NCBI GenBank assembly: GCA_022820625.1
Contig: JAJEFE010000047.1
Span: forward strand, 1 to 59,487
Origin: Gammaproteobacteria bacterium
GTDB taxonomy: Bacteria > Pseudomonadota > Gammaproteobacteria > Steroidobacterales > Rariloculaceae
Direction: 5' to 3'
Length of the DNA: 59,487 bases
This document shows positions 44,097-52,874 of the stretch, piece after piece. The first letter of the stretch is position 1, and the number at the start of each line of letters is the position of its first letter. The notes under the pieces are model-generated. The model searched no databases, had not been told where the DNA came from, and worked only from the letters and a program-made list of their open reading frames with translations. Made by a program: the position numbers and the translations under genes.

Positions 44097-45191
44097 ATGG
44101 TGTATGGCACTCGGTTGAACAAGGTGTTGGCGGGCTGGACTGCGGCACTGATGTTCGTTTCGCAGAGCGGCGCGCAGATGCCCGAGCTGCGGCGCGCGGA
44201 CCCCGATCACGTGCCGGTATTCAGCATCAGCCATATCAACGGCGATGTCTGGAGAGCTACTGTTGACAATCACGGTACCGCGTTTCTGGCCACGTCCGAA
44301 GGCATCGTTCTGGCCGACCCCATCGGTCCCGGGATGGCGGAGTGGTTGAAGGAGGAGCTCGACAGACGCTTCGGCGTTCCCGTCCGATACGTCGTTTACA
44401 GCCACTATCACTGGGATCACGCCTCCGGCGGCGATGTCTTCGCCGACACGGCGAACTTCGTCGGCCATGCCAACATGCTGCCGCACCTGGCGATGCCGCC
44501 CGCATCCACCACGCTTGCCGACGTCGTCGGCCAATATGCGCCTTTCGCCGCACTGGATGCGAACGGCAATGGTCTCGTCGAGCAAGGCGAGGTGCCGGAG
44601 GATATCCAGCGATTCTACGGCTCCAGCCAGACCCAGTTCCCGGGTTTCGATGCAAACGGCGACGGCGTGCTCGATGGCGCGGAGCTGGTACGCGGACCGG
44701 TCAGCTTCGTGCGGCCACCCGACATTACCTACACCGACGAGATCGTGATCCGCCTCGGCGGAAAACGCGTGAAGCTGACCTGGCTTGGCGACATGAACCA
44801 CTCGAAGGACTCGAGCCTCATCGAGTTTCCCGACGATAGCGTGGTGATGGCGGTGGACTACATTTCGTTCGGACGCCTTCCCAATAGAGAGATGGACTAC
44901 GAGAACGGTCTGTTCGAGGAGTGGATGACGGCCATAAGAGAGACCGAAGCAGTGGCGAGAGGCTATGAGTTCGTCACGACCGGCCATGGGCCGGTGGGCA
45001 CATGGGAGGATATCCGGGACTGGCGGGAGTACCTGGAGAAACTCCGGGATCAGGTAGCAGCCGGAATCGCGGCCGGTCAGTCACTCGAGCAGATGCAGCA
45101 GAGCATCACAATGGACGAGTACAGCGACTGGCAGGGTTTCGACTGGGTCGACGAGAACGTCCTTGGCATGTTTCACTTCCTGACCGATTGA
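44097..45191 (+). CDS. secreted metallo-beta-lactamase-fold hydrolase with two EF-hand loops
   Basis: A 364-residue protein. Signal peptide (VLAGWTAALMFVSQSGAQ), MBL metal motif H103-Y-H105-W-D107-H108, later GDMNHSKDSS and TTGHGPVG. Between these lie two 12-residue EF-hand loops: D154-ANGNGLVEQG-E165 and D185-ANGDGVLDGA-E196. Such a calcium-binding insertion is unusual for this fold. The product is periplasmic or extracellular. The ATG at 44097 gives a clean signal peptide. Followed by an APC permease at 91 bases. Confidence 0.75.
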   Translation: MVYGTRLNKVLAGWTAALMFVSQSGAQMPELRRADPDHVPVFSISHINGDVWRATVDNHGTAFLATSEGIVLADPIGPGMAEWLKEELDRRFGVPVRYVVYSHYHWDHASGGDVFADTANFVGHANMLPHLAMPPASTTLADVVGQYAPFAALDANGNGLVEQGEVPEDIQRFYGSSQTQFPGFDANGDGVLDGAELVRGPVSFVRPPDITYTDEIVIRLGGKRVKLTWLGDMNHSKDSSLIEFPDDSVVMAVDYISFGRLPNREMDYENGLFEEWMTAIRETEAVARGYEFVTTGHGPVGTWEDIRDWREYLEKLRDQVAAGIAAGQSLEQMQQSITMDEYSDWQGFDWVDENVLGMFHFLTD

Positions 45192-45281
45192 GGGACGTGT
45201 TGAATGCGCAGGCGGACGCCTGCGTCACGGGTGGCCGCGCGGCGCGGTGGCGGAATCGAGTAATCACGGAAGAAGAGGCGA

Positions 45282-46640
45282 ATGACAATGGAACAGGCTG
45301 GCGAGACACTCGAACGGACTGGCGGCGAACCGACGCTGCGGCGCAGCATCAGCCTGTGGCAGATGACGCTCTACGGCGCCGGGGGCATGCTGGGGGCCGG
45401 CATCTACGGCCTGATCGGGCAAGTCGCCGCCGAGATGGGGTCGGCGATCTGGATGGCCTTTGCGTTTTCGCTGGTCGCAGCAGGACTGACGGGACTGTCG
45501 TATGCCTCGCTCGGCTCCCGCTATCCGCGTGCGGGCGGCGCGGCCTACATCACGCAGCGAGCCTATCGCCGCAGTCTGCTGACCCACATCGTCGGCCTCA
45601 CCGTGGCGTGCTCGGGCCTGACCTCGATTGCCGCCGGCGCCCGCGTGGTGGGCGAGAACCTGCAGGCCCTCGCCGTTTTCGAAGGCCTGCCCACCGGGAC
45701 GTTGGCGTTCATCTACGTAGCCATCGTGGGTGCGATCGCCTATCGCGGCATCCGCGAATCGATGTGGGCCAATGTCGCCCTTACACTGATGGAAGCGGGA
45801 GGGTTGCTGCTGGTCATCGCCGTGAGCCTGCGTTTCTGGGGCTCGGCGAACCTGCTGGAGTTTCCGGTAGGCCCCGAAACCGAAGCAGGGCTTCCGCTGG
45901 TGTTCCTGGCCCAGGGAATCGTGCTTACCTTCTACGCCTTCATCGGGTTCGAGGACTCGCTCAACGTCGCCGAGGAGCTGAAGAACCCGCGCCGCAACCT
46001 GCCGCTCGGCCTGATCATGGCGCTTCTGCTGACCGTCGTCATTTACATGAGCGTGGCGATCAGCGCCGTCTCGGTCGTGCCCTGGCAGGAGTTGGCCGAG
46101 GCCAACGCGCCGCTGGCCGAAGTCGTCGCCCGCGCCGCACCCTGGTTCCCGGCGTGGGTGTTCATCGTGATCACCGTGTTCGCGGTCGCCAACACCGGTC
46201 TGATCAACTACGTCACCGCGTCCCGTCTGCTCTACGGCATGGCGCGCGACGGGCACCTGCCGCCCGTACTCTCGAAGGTGCATCCGGTGCGGCGCACGCC
46301 GCACATCGCTATCGCGCTGATCTTCGCGCTGATCGTGATTCTGATCCTGTCGGGCGACATCTCGGAACTGGCCTCTGCGACCGTATTGCTGCTGCTGTTG
46401 GTGTTTCTGGTGGTGAACAGCGCACTGGTCGTCCTGAAGCTGCGGCCCGACGAACCCCCGGGCGGTTTCGAACTGCCGATCGCGGTACCTGCGCTCGGCG
46501 CGGCCGTCTGTGTTGTGATGTTCGCAACCCGCGTCGGCGCCGGGGACTGGCGCGCCCCGGCGATTGCCGGCGTCCTGTTGCTCGGTGTGGCCGCGCTGTA
46601 TTTCGTGCTGCGGTACCGGCGCGCCGCGGATGGTGGATAG
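45282..46640 (+). CDS. APC-family amino acid/amine permease
   Basis: A 452-residue polytopic protein with 12 or so helices and the N-terminal APC pattern (MTLYGAGGMLGAGIYGLIGQVA, SYASLGSRYPRAGGAAYI, FYAFIGFEDSLNVAEELKNPRRNLPLG). It carries amino acids or amines into the cell with a cation. The agmatinase-like gene two genes upstream fits an amine or guanidino compound, but this is inference. Confidence 0.85.
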   Translation: MTMEQAGETLERTGGEPTLRRSISLWQMTLYGAGGMLGAGIYGLIGQVAAEMGSAIWMAFAFSLVAAGLTGLSYASLGSRYPRAGGAAYITQRAYRRSLLTHIVGLTVACSGLTSIAAGARVVGENLQALAVFEGLPTGTLAFIYVAIVGAIAYRGIRESMWANVALTLMEAGGLLLVIAVSLRFWGSANLLEFPVGPETEAGLPLVFLAQGIVLTFYAFIGFEDSLNVAEELKNPRRNLPLGLIMALLLTVVIYMSVAISAVSVVPWQELAEANAPLAEVVARAAPWFPAWVFIVITVFAVANTGLINYVTASRLLYGMARDGHLPPVLSKVHPVRRTPHIAIALIFALIVILILSGDISELASATVLLLLLVFLVVNSALVVLKLRPDEPPGGFELPIAVPALGAAVCVVMFATRVGAGDWRAPAIAGVLLLGVAALYFVLRYRRAADGG

Positions 46641-46712
46641 CATCCGTGTCGAACTCCGGTAGCAATATCGCGTCCAGTCATTGGTTGAACGCGCCGCATT
46701 AATAGGTCAATA

Positions 46713-46740
46713 TTGTCCTCATATTCCGATAAGAGGACAA
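46713..46740. promoter_or_regulatory. inverted-repeat operator upstream of hipB
   Basis: TTGTCCTC (46713-46720) and GAGGACAA (46733-46740) form a perfect 8-bp inverted repeat with a 12-base spacer, ending 4 bases before the hipB ATG. This layout fits HipB autoregulation; the bases differ from the E. coli HipB site (TATCC-N8-GGATA). Confidence 0.8.
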
Positions 46741-46744
46741 AAAC

Positions 46745-47092
46745 ATGGAGTTTAATGAGCGGGAGTTGGCAGGCGAGATCGGGAGTCGCCTTGCCAACAT
46801 TCGCCTTTCCAGAAACATCAAGCAAGATACCCTGGCCAAATCGGCCGGGATCAACGTGCGCACCCTGCGCCGCATCGAAGCAGGGCATCCTGCGACATTC
46901 GGCAATTTCCTGCGAGTCGCGAAGGCCCTGGAACTGGACGATCACCTGCTGACGGCGATCCCCTCACAGGAAATTCGGCCGATCGAGCGGGTCGAGTCTC
47001 GACGCGGAACCGAGCGGCAACGCGCTCGACCGAAGAAACCCGCTGAGCGCCAGCGCCAACCGAACGAAGGCTTTTGGGGCGACGGGCGGTGA
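46745..47092 (+). CDS. hipB: HipB-like antitoxin/regulator (XRE helix-turn-helix)
   Basis: A 115-residue protein. XRE HTH: IGSRLANIRLSRNIKQDTLAKSAGINVRTLRRIEAG (about residues 12-46). The tail is long, basic and disordered (RGTERQRARPKKPAERQRQ). The stop overlaps the hipA GTG (GTGA at 47089-47092). It would neutralise HipA and repress the operon. Confidence 0.82.
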   Translation: MEFNERELAGEIGSRLANIRLSRNIKQDTLAKSAGINVRTLRRIEAGHPATFGNFLRVAKALELDDHLLTAIPSQEIRPIERVESRRGTERQRARPKKPAERQRQPNEGFWGDGR

Positions 47093-48402
47093 GCAACGCC
47101 ACTGTAAACCTGTGGGGGCGCCGGGTTGGGGCGGTATCCTGGGACAAGGCCCGAGCGGTCGGTGTCTTTCAGTACGACCCCGACTTCCATTTGGGGGACA
47201 TTGAAATCGCCCCGCTGACCATGCCCGTGCGCTCGGCTCCGTACACCTTTCCGGCCCTGAATCGAGACACGTTCCGTGGGCTGCCGGGATTGCTCGCGGA
47301 CGCGCTGCCCGATCGCTATGGAAACAATCTCATCAACGTATGGCTGGCCAATACCGGCCGGCGCCGTGAAGACTTCAGTCCGGTGGACAGGCTCTGCTAC
47401 GTCGGCAACCGAGGGGTCGGCGCGCTGGAATTCGAACCGGCCCTGACCCGTAATCGAAAAAGCGCCCGAATCGACTTCGAAACATTGGTTGACCTTGCCG
47501 GTCGGGCGCTCGTCGAGCGCCAGCGACTTGCAGGCCGCCTCGGTTCGGACCGCGACCAGGAGGCCCTCGAACAAGTCCTGAGCGTCGGTACATCGGCCGG
47601 CGGCGCCCGTGCGAAGGCGGTGCTCGCGTGGCATCCCGAAACCGGCGAGTTTCGATCGGGACAGGTCGACGCCGAGGCCGGCTTCGAACACTGGTTGTTG
47701 AAGTTCGACGGGGTTTCCGACAGTCAGGAGGGAGAATTGACGGATCCGAAAGGATACGGACGCATCGAATACGCCTATTACCTGATGGCGCGCGCCGCTG
47801 GCATTCAGATGACAGACTGCCGCTTGCATCATGAGGGCGGTCGCAGTCACTTCATGACCCGCCGATTCGACCGGACTCCGGAAGGCGGTAAGATCCACAC
47901 CCAAACGCTCGGCGGGATGTGCCACTTCGACTACTGGGAACCCGGTGGATATTCATACGAACAGGCCATTGAGACGGTCCGCCAATTGGAAATCGGGAAG
48001 GCAGCCGTCACGGAGCAGTTTCGCCGCGCAATCTTCAACGTGGTGGCCAGAAATCAGGACGATCACGTCAAGAACATCTCGTTCCTGATGGGTCGAAATG
48101 GCGAATGGCAACTTTCGCCAGCGTACGATGTGGTCTACTCCTACAGACCGTCAGGCAGATGGACCCGGAACCACCAGATGAGTCTGGCCGGAAAGGTCGA
48201 TGATTTCACGCGCGACGACCTGCTCACGTTCGCCAGGACGGCCGGCGTGAACCGGCACGAGGCCCAGCGAATCATGGGGCAGGTGTTTTCCGCCGTGAGC
48301 AAGTGGCGGGAGTTTGCGGATGAGGCGGGAGTCGACGAGCGCAAGGTCAAGCAAATCGCGAGTGCGCATCGTACTCATCTGGATCTGTCGCGGGGGCGCT
48401 GA
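47089..48402 (+). CDS. hipA: HipA-like serine/threonine kinase toxin
   Basis: A 437-residue HipA. N-terminal subdomain (VNLWGRRVGAVSWDKARAVG, ALPDRYGNNLINVWL), then LLKFDGVSD, the kinase catalytic loop ARNQDDHVKNISFLM, and SPAYDVVYSY (the metal-binding Asp). In the E. coli relative the target is glutamyl-tRNA synthetase, causing dormancy; the target here is unknown. It starts with GTG, overlapping hipB. The gene is complete and looks functional. Confidence 0.88.
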   Translation: MSNATVNLWGRRVGAVSWDKARAVGVFQYDPDFHLGDIEIAPLTMPVRSAPYTFPALNRDTFRGLPGLLADALPDRYGNNLINVWLANTGRRREDFSPVDRLCYVGNRGVGALEFEPALTRNRKSARIDFETLVDLAGRALVERQRLAGRLGSDRDQEALEQVLSVGTSAGGARAKAVLAWHPETGEFRSGQVDAEAGFEHWLLKFDGVSDSQEGELTDPKGYGRIEYAYYLMARAAGIQMTDCRLHHEGGRSHFMTRRFDRTPEGGKIHTQTLGGMCHFDYWEPGGYSYEQAIETVRQLEIGKAAVTEQFRRAIFNVVARNQDDHVKNISFLMGRNGEWQLSPAYDVVYSYRPSGRWTRNHQMSLAGKVDDFTRDDLLTFARTAGVNRHEAQRIMGQVFSAVSKWREFADEAGVDERKVKQIASAHRTHLDLSRGR

Positions 48403-48499
48403 ATTCCGCATCCATGGACCAGCGGATCGAAAAACACGTACCGATACTTTCGACGTGAGCCGATTACAGGCTCTATTCAAATCAATAAACGGCGATTCT

Positions 48500-48528
48500 T
48501 GATGAGAATACGGCGTATAATCTCATCA
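48500..48528. promoter_or_regulatory. inverted repeat over the -10 box of the Fic gene
   Basis: TGATGAGA (48500-48507) and TCTCATCA (48521-48528) are a perfect inverted repeat with a 13-base spacer. A consensus TATAAT (48516-48521) lies inside, only 8 bases before the ATG at 48530. The layout suggests a repressed, leaderless transcript. Confidence 0.65.
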
Positions 48529-48529
48529 T

Positions 48530-49633
48530 ATGTGGGCGTGGGAACATCCGGACTGGCCGAAATTCGTCATTGACGAAGGCGCCTTCGTGGGCCGGACCGA
48601 CGCGTTCCATCGCACAGCCGAGAGATTGTTTGGCAACGTGGAGATCATGGGCGATGAGGGCCGCACCGACACCGAGATCGAACTCATGCTGACGGAGGCA
48701 ATCGCCACGAGCGCCATCGAGGGGGAGAACCTGGATCGCGATTCTGTGCGATCGTCGTTGCTGGCCCATTTCGGCAAGTTGGTGGGCAAGACCAAAACAA
48801 GCGGCGACTTGAAAGCGGCCGGCGCTGCGAGCCTCATGGTCGATGTGCGAGGAAAATGGGACCGCCCCCTGACACACGAAATGTTGGGTGCGTGGCAATC
48901 GATGGCCATCCCGGAAAAGCTGTCCAGCATGGCGACGCGAGGGGCGTATCGCGAGGATGCCGTGCGCGTCGTCAGCGGCTACCCCGGGAATTATCGGGTT
49001 CACTATGAAGCACCCCCGGCAAACCGCGTACCCGATGAAATGGAGCGGTTCCTTGAGTGGTACAACGTAGACAGTGTTGACATGGCGGGTCCGGTCCGCG
49101 CCAGCATCGCGCATTTGTGGTTCGAACGAATACACCCCTTCGATGACGGTAACGGCCGCGTCGGCCGTGCGGTCTCCGATCACGCATTGTCCCAGGCGCT
49201 CGACCGTCCGACGCTGGCTTGTTTGGCCACGGCCATCGATGAAACACGAAAACCCTACTACAAGGCGTTCGAGAGCTTCGATCGCAGCGAGCGGCTTGAC
49301 ATGAACAGCTTTGCCGACTACTTCACTGACGCCATTGTTCGAGCGCAGGAGATCGCTCGCGCAGAAATCGGGTTCATCCTGGAAAAGAGCCGATTCTTCG
49401 ACCGCCATCGCGACGCCATGAACGAGCGGCAGACCAGGGCGATGGAGAGAATGTTCAGGGAAGGACGGCGCGGCTTTGCCGGTGGAATGACCGCAAAAAA
49501 ATACATGGCCATAACGAAGTGCCCCCCGGCCACGGCCACCCGGGATATGTCCGCACTGGTTGCCATGGGGGCGCTGATCTCGAAAGGCGGCGGTCGTAGC
49601 ACTCGGTACGAAATCGCACCGTCGCGCTGGTAA
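48530..49633 (+). CDS. Fic-domain protein with N-terminal DUF4172
   Basis: A 367-residue AMP-transferase-type protein. DUF4172 part near the start (MWAWEHPDWPKFVIDEG). Inhibitory motif T60-x3-E64-G65 (TSAIEGE). Catalytic Fic motif HPFDDGNGRVGR with H202. C-terminal winged-helix-like region (AITKCPPATATRDMSALVAMGAL). The inhibitory helix precedes the Fic core, as in class II proteins, so it is self-restrained. The target is unknown. Complete gene. Confidence 0.88.
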   Translation: MWAWEHPDWPKFVIDEGAFVGRTDAFHRTAERLFGNVEIMGDEGRTDTEIELMLTEAIATSAIEGENLDRDSVRSSLLAHFGKLVGKTKTSGDLKAAGAASLMVDVRGKWDRPLTHEMLGAWQSMAIPEKLSSMATRGAYREDAVRVVSGYPGNYRVHYEAPPANRVPDEMERFLEWYNVDSVDMAGPVRASIAHLWFERIHPFDDGNGRVGRAVSDHALSQALDRPTLACLATAIDETRKPYYKAFESFDRSERLDMNSFADYFTDAIVRAQEIARAEIGFILEKSRFFDRHRDAMNERQTRAMERMFREGRRGFAGGMTAKKYMAITKCPPATATRDMSALVAMGALISKGGGRSTRYEIAPSRW

Positions 49634-49664
49634 TCGATTAGCGCTTCACACACATAGGACAGAA

Positions 49665-50156
49665 ATGGCCTCCTCAGACGAAATCAACAACGACAAGCTC
49701 CCCGATCATGCCAACGTCGCAATTTTCCCGCCGTTGTTGTTCGGGCTATCGCTGGGTGCCGGTTTTGGCTTGCGTGCAATTTTTCCGTCGCCGTTCCTGT
49801 CGGACCGCCTGGCCTGGATTGGCGGCCCGTTCATTGTCGGTGTGGCGTTGATTCTTGCTGCCTGGGCCGTGCGAACCATGCACGCGGGCGGCGCTTCCAT
49901 TCCCACTGGCGCACCGACCGACGTCATCGTGCAAGGCGGTCCGTACAGGTTCTCGCGGAATCCGATCTACCTGGCGATGGTTCTGTCGCTGGCCGGGATC
50001 GGCGTCTGGGCGAACAGCCTGTGGTTTGTGGGATTGGCCATCGTCACTGCGGCGCTGTTGTCCTGGGGTGCAATTTCACGCGAAGAGGCCTACCTGCAAC
50101 GCAAGTTCGGAGTTCAATATTCGGTCTACATGGAATCCGTCCGTCGATGGTTGTAG
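49665..50156 (+). CDS. ICMT/PEMT-like membrane methyltransferase
   Basis: A 163-residue protein with four or so helices and the methyltransferase end: GGPYRFSRNPIYLAMVL, then ISREEAYLQRKFGVQYSVYMESVRRW. This resembles isoprenylcysteine carboxyl methyltransferase-type bacterial proteins; the substrate is unknown. A decayed copy of its 5' end seems to lie at 54114-54170. Confidence 0.75.
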   Translation: MASSDEINNDKLPDHANVAIFPPLLFGLSLGAGFGLRAIFPSPFLSDRLAWIGGPFIVGVALILAAWAVRTMHAGGASIPTGAPTDVIVQGGPYRFSRNPIYLAMVLSLAGIGVWANSLWFVGLAIVTAALLSWGAISREEAYLQRKFGVQYSVYMESVRRWL

Positions 50157-50326
50157 CCGCGTATACTGTGCTGTTTCGCCTTGGCGTGGTCCGAAATCGC
50201 ACGCCCCCCACGACCGTTGCCATCGTCGAACGGGTGAATCTTCTCGAACCAGATATGCGCAAATCTGATTGAGGCAGACCTGCAGAGGGCCGATCTGATG
50301 GGCGTGTCCGATGAGTGCCTGTCAGG

Positions 50327-50641
50327 TCACAGAGAGGCCAGACGATCGAAGGTATCAGGGTACTTTTGCGCCATGAGGATCAGTGCTGCGGCAGAGTGGG
50401 GAGGGCGGGACCTGCCCTGTTCCCAGCGCTCCACGGTCCTTGCGGGGACGCGGATCATGTGCGCGAATACCGCCCGCGAGACGTCAAGGCGGTCGCGAAT
50501 ATCGCGAATGGCATAAGGCGTGAGTTCGGGAAGCGGTCGCGGTTCGATACGCACGGTGCGCAGCGTACACCTGCCGGTGCGGAACTCGCGGATTTCCCGA
50601 AGACCGTCGAGAACCTCGGCTGCGATGTTGCGTTCAGTCAT
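50327..50641 (-). CDS. HigA-like XRE antitoxin, apparently orphan
   Basis: A 104-residue protein with a C-terminal XRE HTH (PYAIRDIRDRLDVSRAVFAHMIRVPARTVERWEQGRSRP) and the N-terminal style of HigA/NadS regulators. The partner toxin gene would normally sit just upstream (right), but 50642-50783 has no such frame. Either it is orphan or the toxin has been lost. Confidence 0.72.
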   Translation of the reverse strand: MTERNIAAEVLDGLREIREFRTGRCTLRTVRIEPRPLPELTPYAIRDIRDRLDVSRAVFAHMIRVPARTVERWEQGRSRPPHSAAALILMAQKYPDTFDRLASL

Positions 50642-50783
50642 GTTCGATTGCCTCCACGCGCCCGAGCATACGCTATGCGCGTACCCAGTTTAAGTTAATG
50701 GTGTGGTTCATTGGCAGCCAAATTAAGGTGGAATCAGTGGCTCTGAAGCGGCACGGCAATTGGAACGATTGTGAGAAAAAACC

Positions 50784-51806
50784 TCATGCAAGCAAGCGGT
50801 TGGCTCGCGCTTCAATCACTGCGCATAGCTTCATCAGCGCATCGAACGACCCGTCATCGCCGAGCAACATGCCGTCGGCCAGCATTCTCTCGTAGTCGTC
50901 CGCGAGCGCCGCGAGCGCGGTGTCGGAGGGAACGAGTTGCAAGCCGCCGGACACCGCGGCATGGTAATCGATTCGCTCGCCATGGACATCGTTTTCCCTG
51001 AAGAAGATCGCCTTGTGACGCGCCACCGATAGCGCAAGTTCGCGGTCGGCAAGCGCGCTTGCCGCGATGCCGGCTTCATCAAGTAGCACGAGATCGTGCC
51101 AGTGTCTCGACAGGCGCTCTCCACGGCGCCGCTGCTGGCGGCAGTAGACGTGGATGGCAGTCGCCTTCTCCCAGAAGGTGCGCTCGGCAATCATTACGGT
51201 GGGGCGGGCCTCCGGAAAGGCCAATTCGGGCAGGTGGGCCGCCGCGTCGCACACGACCGGGTAGATAGCGTGCGGCTCGCCCGTGGAACGAGCGCCGAAC
51301 TCGATTTTGACTTCGGGGCGCACGAATCCTGTCTCCTGGAACAGCGGTTCGTATTGTATGTGGAGACAGTCCGCGTCAGCACGAACCTCCGCCGCAAAGC
51401 CGGCTTGCGCAAGTTCTTCCTCGACGATTGGTAGGGCCTGATCCCGAACCCACTCGGTCAGCCGGGTGCGGATGGCCCGCGTCCAGCGTTTTTCCTGGCT
51501 GCGCGTGGGCGGAAGCGCCTCATCGCCGGCACTTGCCACCAGGTCCGGTGCGAAGGCGCGAATGTCGTAGGTGACATCGACATCTTCGGAGAAACGGGAA
51601 ATCGCGCGCCACACTTTCGAGAGCGATGTGCCGCCCTTGAAGGTCAGGTGTTCGGCGAATGGCGCTTGGAACAATACGTCGAGCGCTGCGATAACCCAGA
51701 TGTCCTTTTCCAGCAGGTGTGCCTTGTGGCTACTCGTACGATCGGCTACTTCCAGCGCGTCCCGGCGATCGGCGACGGACAAATCCTGAAATCGCACCTC
51801 AGCCAT
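50784..51806 (-). CDS. AbiEii-type nucleotidyltransferase toxin
   Basis: A 340-residue protein. The nucleotidyltransferase core is KGGTSLSKVW (57-66) and SEDVDV (73-78), followed by VKIEFGARS and FWEKATAIHVYCRQ blocks. By family, it is the toxin of type IV AbiE toxin-antitoxin/abortive phage infection systems and transfers nucleotides to tRNA. The start overlaps the antitoxin gene by 8 bases. Confidence 0.88.
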   Translation of the reverse strand: MAEVRFQDLSVADRRDALEVADRTSSHKAHLLEKDIWVIAALDVLFQAPFAEHLTFKGGTSLSKVWRAISRFSEDVDVTYDIRAFAPDLVASAGDEALPPTRSQEKRWTRAIRTRLTEWVRDQALPIVEEELAQAGFAAEVRADADCLHIQYEPLFQETGFVRPEVKIEFGARSTGEPHAIYPVVCDAAAHLPELAFPEARPTVMIAERTFWEKATAIHVYCRQQRRRGERLSRHWHDLVLLDEAGIAASALADRELALSVARHKAIFFRENDVHGERIDYHAAVSGGLQLVPSDTALAALADDYERMLADGMLLGDDGSFDALMKLCAVIEARANRLLA

Positions 51807-52395
51807 ACGAGAGCCGCGCGCTCACCGGTTCGGCAATCCAGTTGGGCATCACCGCCCGTGCGGCAGCCAGTTCGTCCAGCTCAACCGCAGAAAGTTCGGG
51901 CACAACTGCGTCCAGTCCGTACTCGACCTCTTTGGGCCCGAGCCATGCCAGTGCACGGATGATGTCACCCGCCTTTCGATGAGGCGCCGCGAGCTGCCAG
52001 CGCGGAGCGTGGCGCAACTCGACAGCATGTCCCCCAAAATGCAGCCGGCGGCTGGGACCCGACGTGAGATAGACCATCCGCACCGGGTTTTGGTTGGTCA
52101 GCCCGAGGCGATTCGCTGCCGAACCGCCACACGGCACGATGGTCTCGCCCCATAACGCTGCCAGCGCAGTGATCGCTTTGCCGACGTTGGGCGCTCGAAT
52201 TCCAAAACGAGTCTCGATCGGGCGCATGTAGACGCCTCGGCAAATACGCATCAACTTGCCCGACCGTGCAAGCCGGGACAAAGCTTGATCAATTGCCGCA
52301 CGATTCCCGAGGTGAAGCAAAGCGCCCGGACACAGCGGTGTGGCCTCCGGAAGGGCTTCAGCATGTTCCATGATGCGCTTGGGAAGGCCCCACAT
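51799..52395 (-). CDS. AbiEi/DUF6088-type antitoxin regulator
   Basis: A 198-residue protein. A winged-helix N-terminus (NRAAIDQALSRLARSGKLMRICRGVYMRP) and a C-terminal domain with LAALWGETIVPCGGSAANRLGLTNQNP follow the AbiEi plan. It would repress the operon and neutralise AbiEii without direct binding, as typical of type IV systems. Confidence 0.82.
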   Translation of the reverse strand: MWGLPKRIMEHAEALPEATPLCPGALLHLGNRAAIDQALSRLARSGKLMRICRGVYMRPIETRFGIRAPNVGKAITALAALWGETIVPCGGSAANRLGLTNQNPVRMVYLTSGPSRRLHFGGHAVELRHAPRWQLAAPHRKAGDIIRALAWLGPKEVEYGLDAVVPELSAVELDELAAARAVMPNWIAEPVSARLSYG

Positions 52396-52874
52396 GGGTT
52401 GGGACTCCAGTGTATTTGTCAGAAACCAATAAGTAAAACTAGCATTTTACATTGCCGGAGAGGCTATGGATACTCGACAAGCGGGGTGCAGTTCGTGCAC
52501 TCGAAGGCGTTAGCGCACTGGCTGGATCCGTGGGTCGCGATGTTAACGGCGTCTTTGCCATTCTTCTGGTGGTCATGGTGCTGACGGGCGTTGTGATCTA
52601 GTGGCCCGGCCGGCGCCAGCCGGGAAGGCCAGCGCGGTTAGGCAGGTAAGTCCAACGCTGCGTTCGGGCCGCCACGTTGTTCACGAAACTGTCGGCGGCA
52701 TTGTATCTCCAATTAAGGATCGGCGAGTTGGGATTCGTCGCTAACTCGATGGAACAACGTGCCTGTGAACGCCATGACATCACCATCTCCAACAGCCTGA
52801 CAGGCGCGGTCTTCGGATGGGCACACGAGAATGCTGGAAATACGGGTATCGACCCGGCGCGCATTGTCGGCGGC
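52396..52874. other. decayed region upstream of AbiEi
   Basis: No intact gene. It contains the PepSY remnant listed at 52542-52640, and at 52620-52720 a stretch that matches 53990-54085 imperfectly (shared GTTCGGGYCGCCACGTTGT). The two copies flank the ImmA/IrrE gene. The upstream part, 52396-52500, is more AT-rich and may hold the AbiE promoter. Confidence 0.55.
52542..52640 (+). pseudogene. PepSY-type C-terminal helix fragment with in-frame stop
   Basis: The frame reads VNGVFAILLVVMVLTGVVI, then TAG where TGG (Trp) is expected, then WPGRRQPGR. This is the ending of a PepSY membrane protein with a nonsense mutation and no intact upstream part. Confidence 0.5.
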
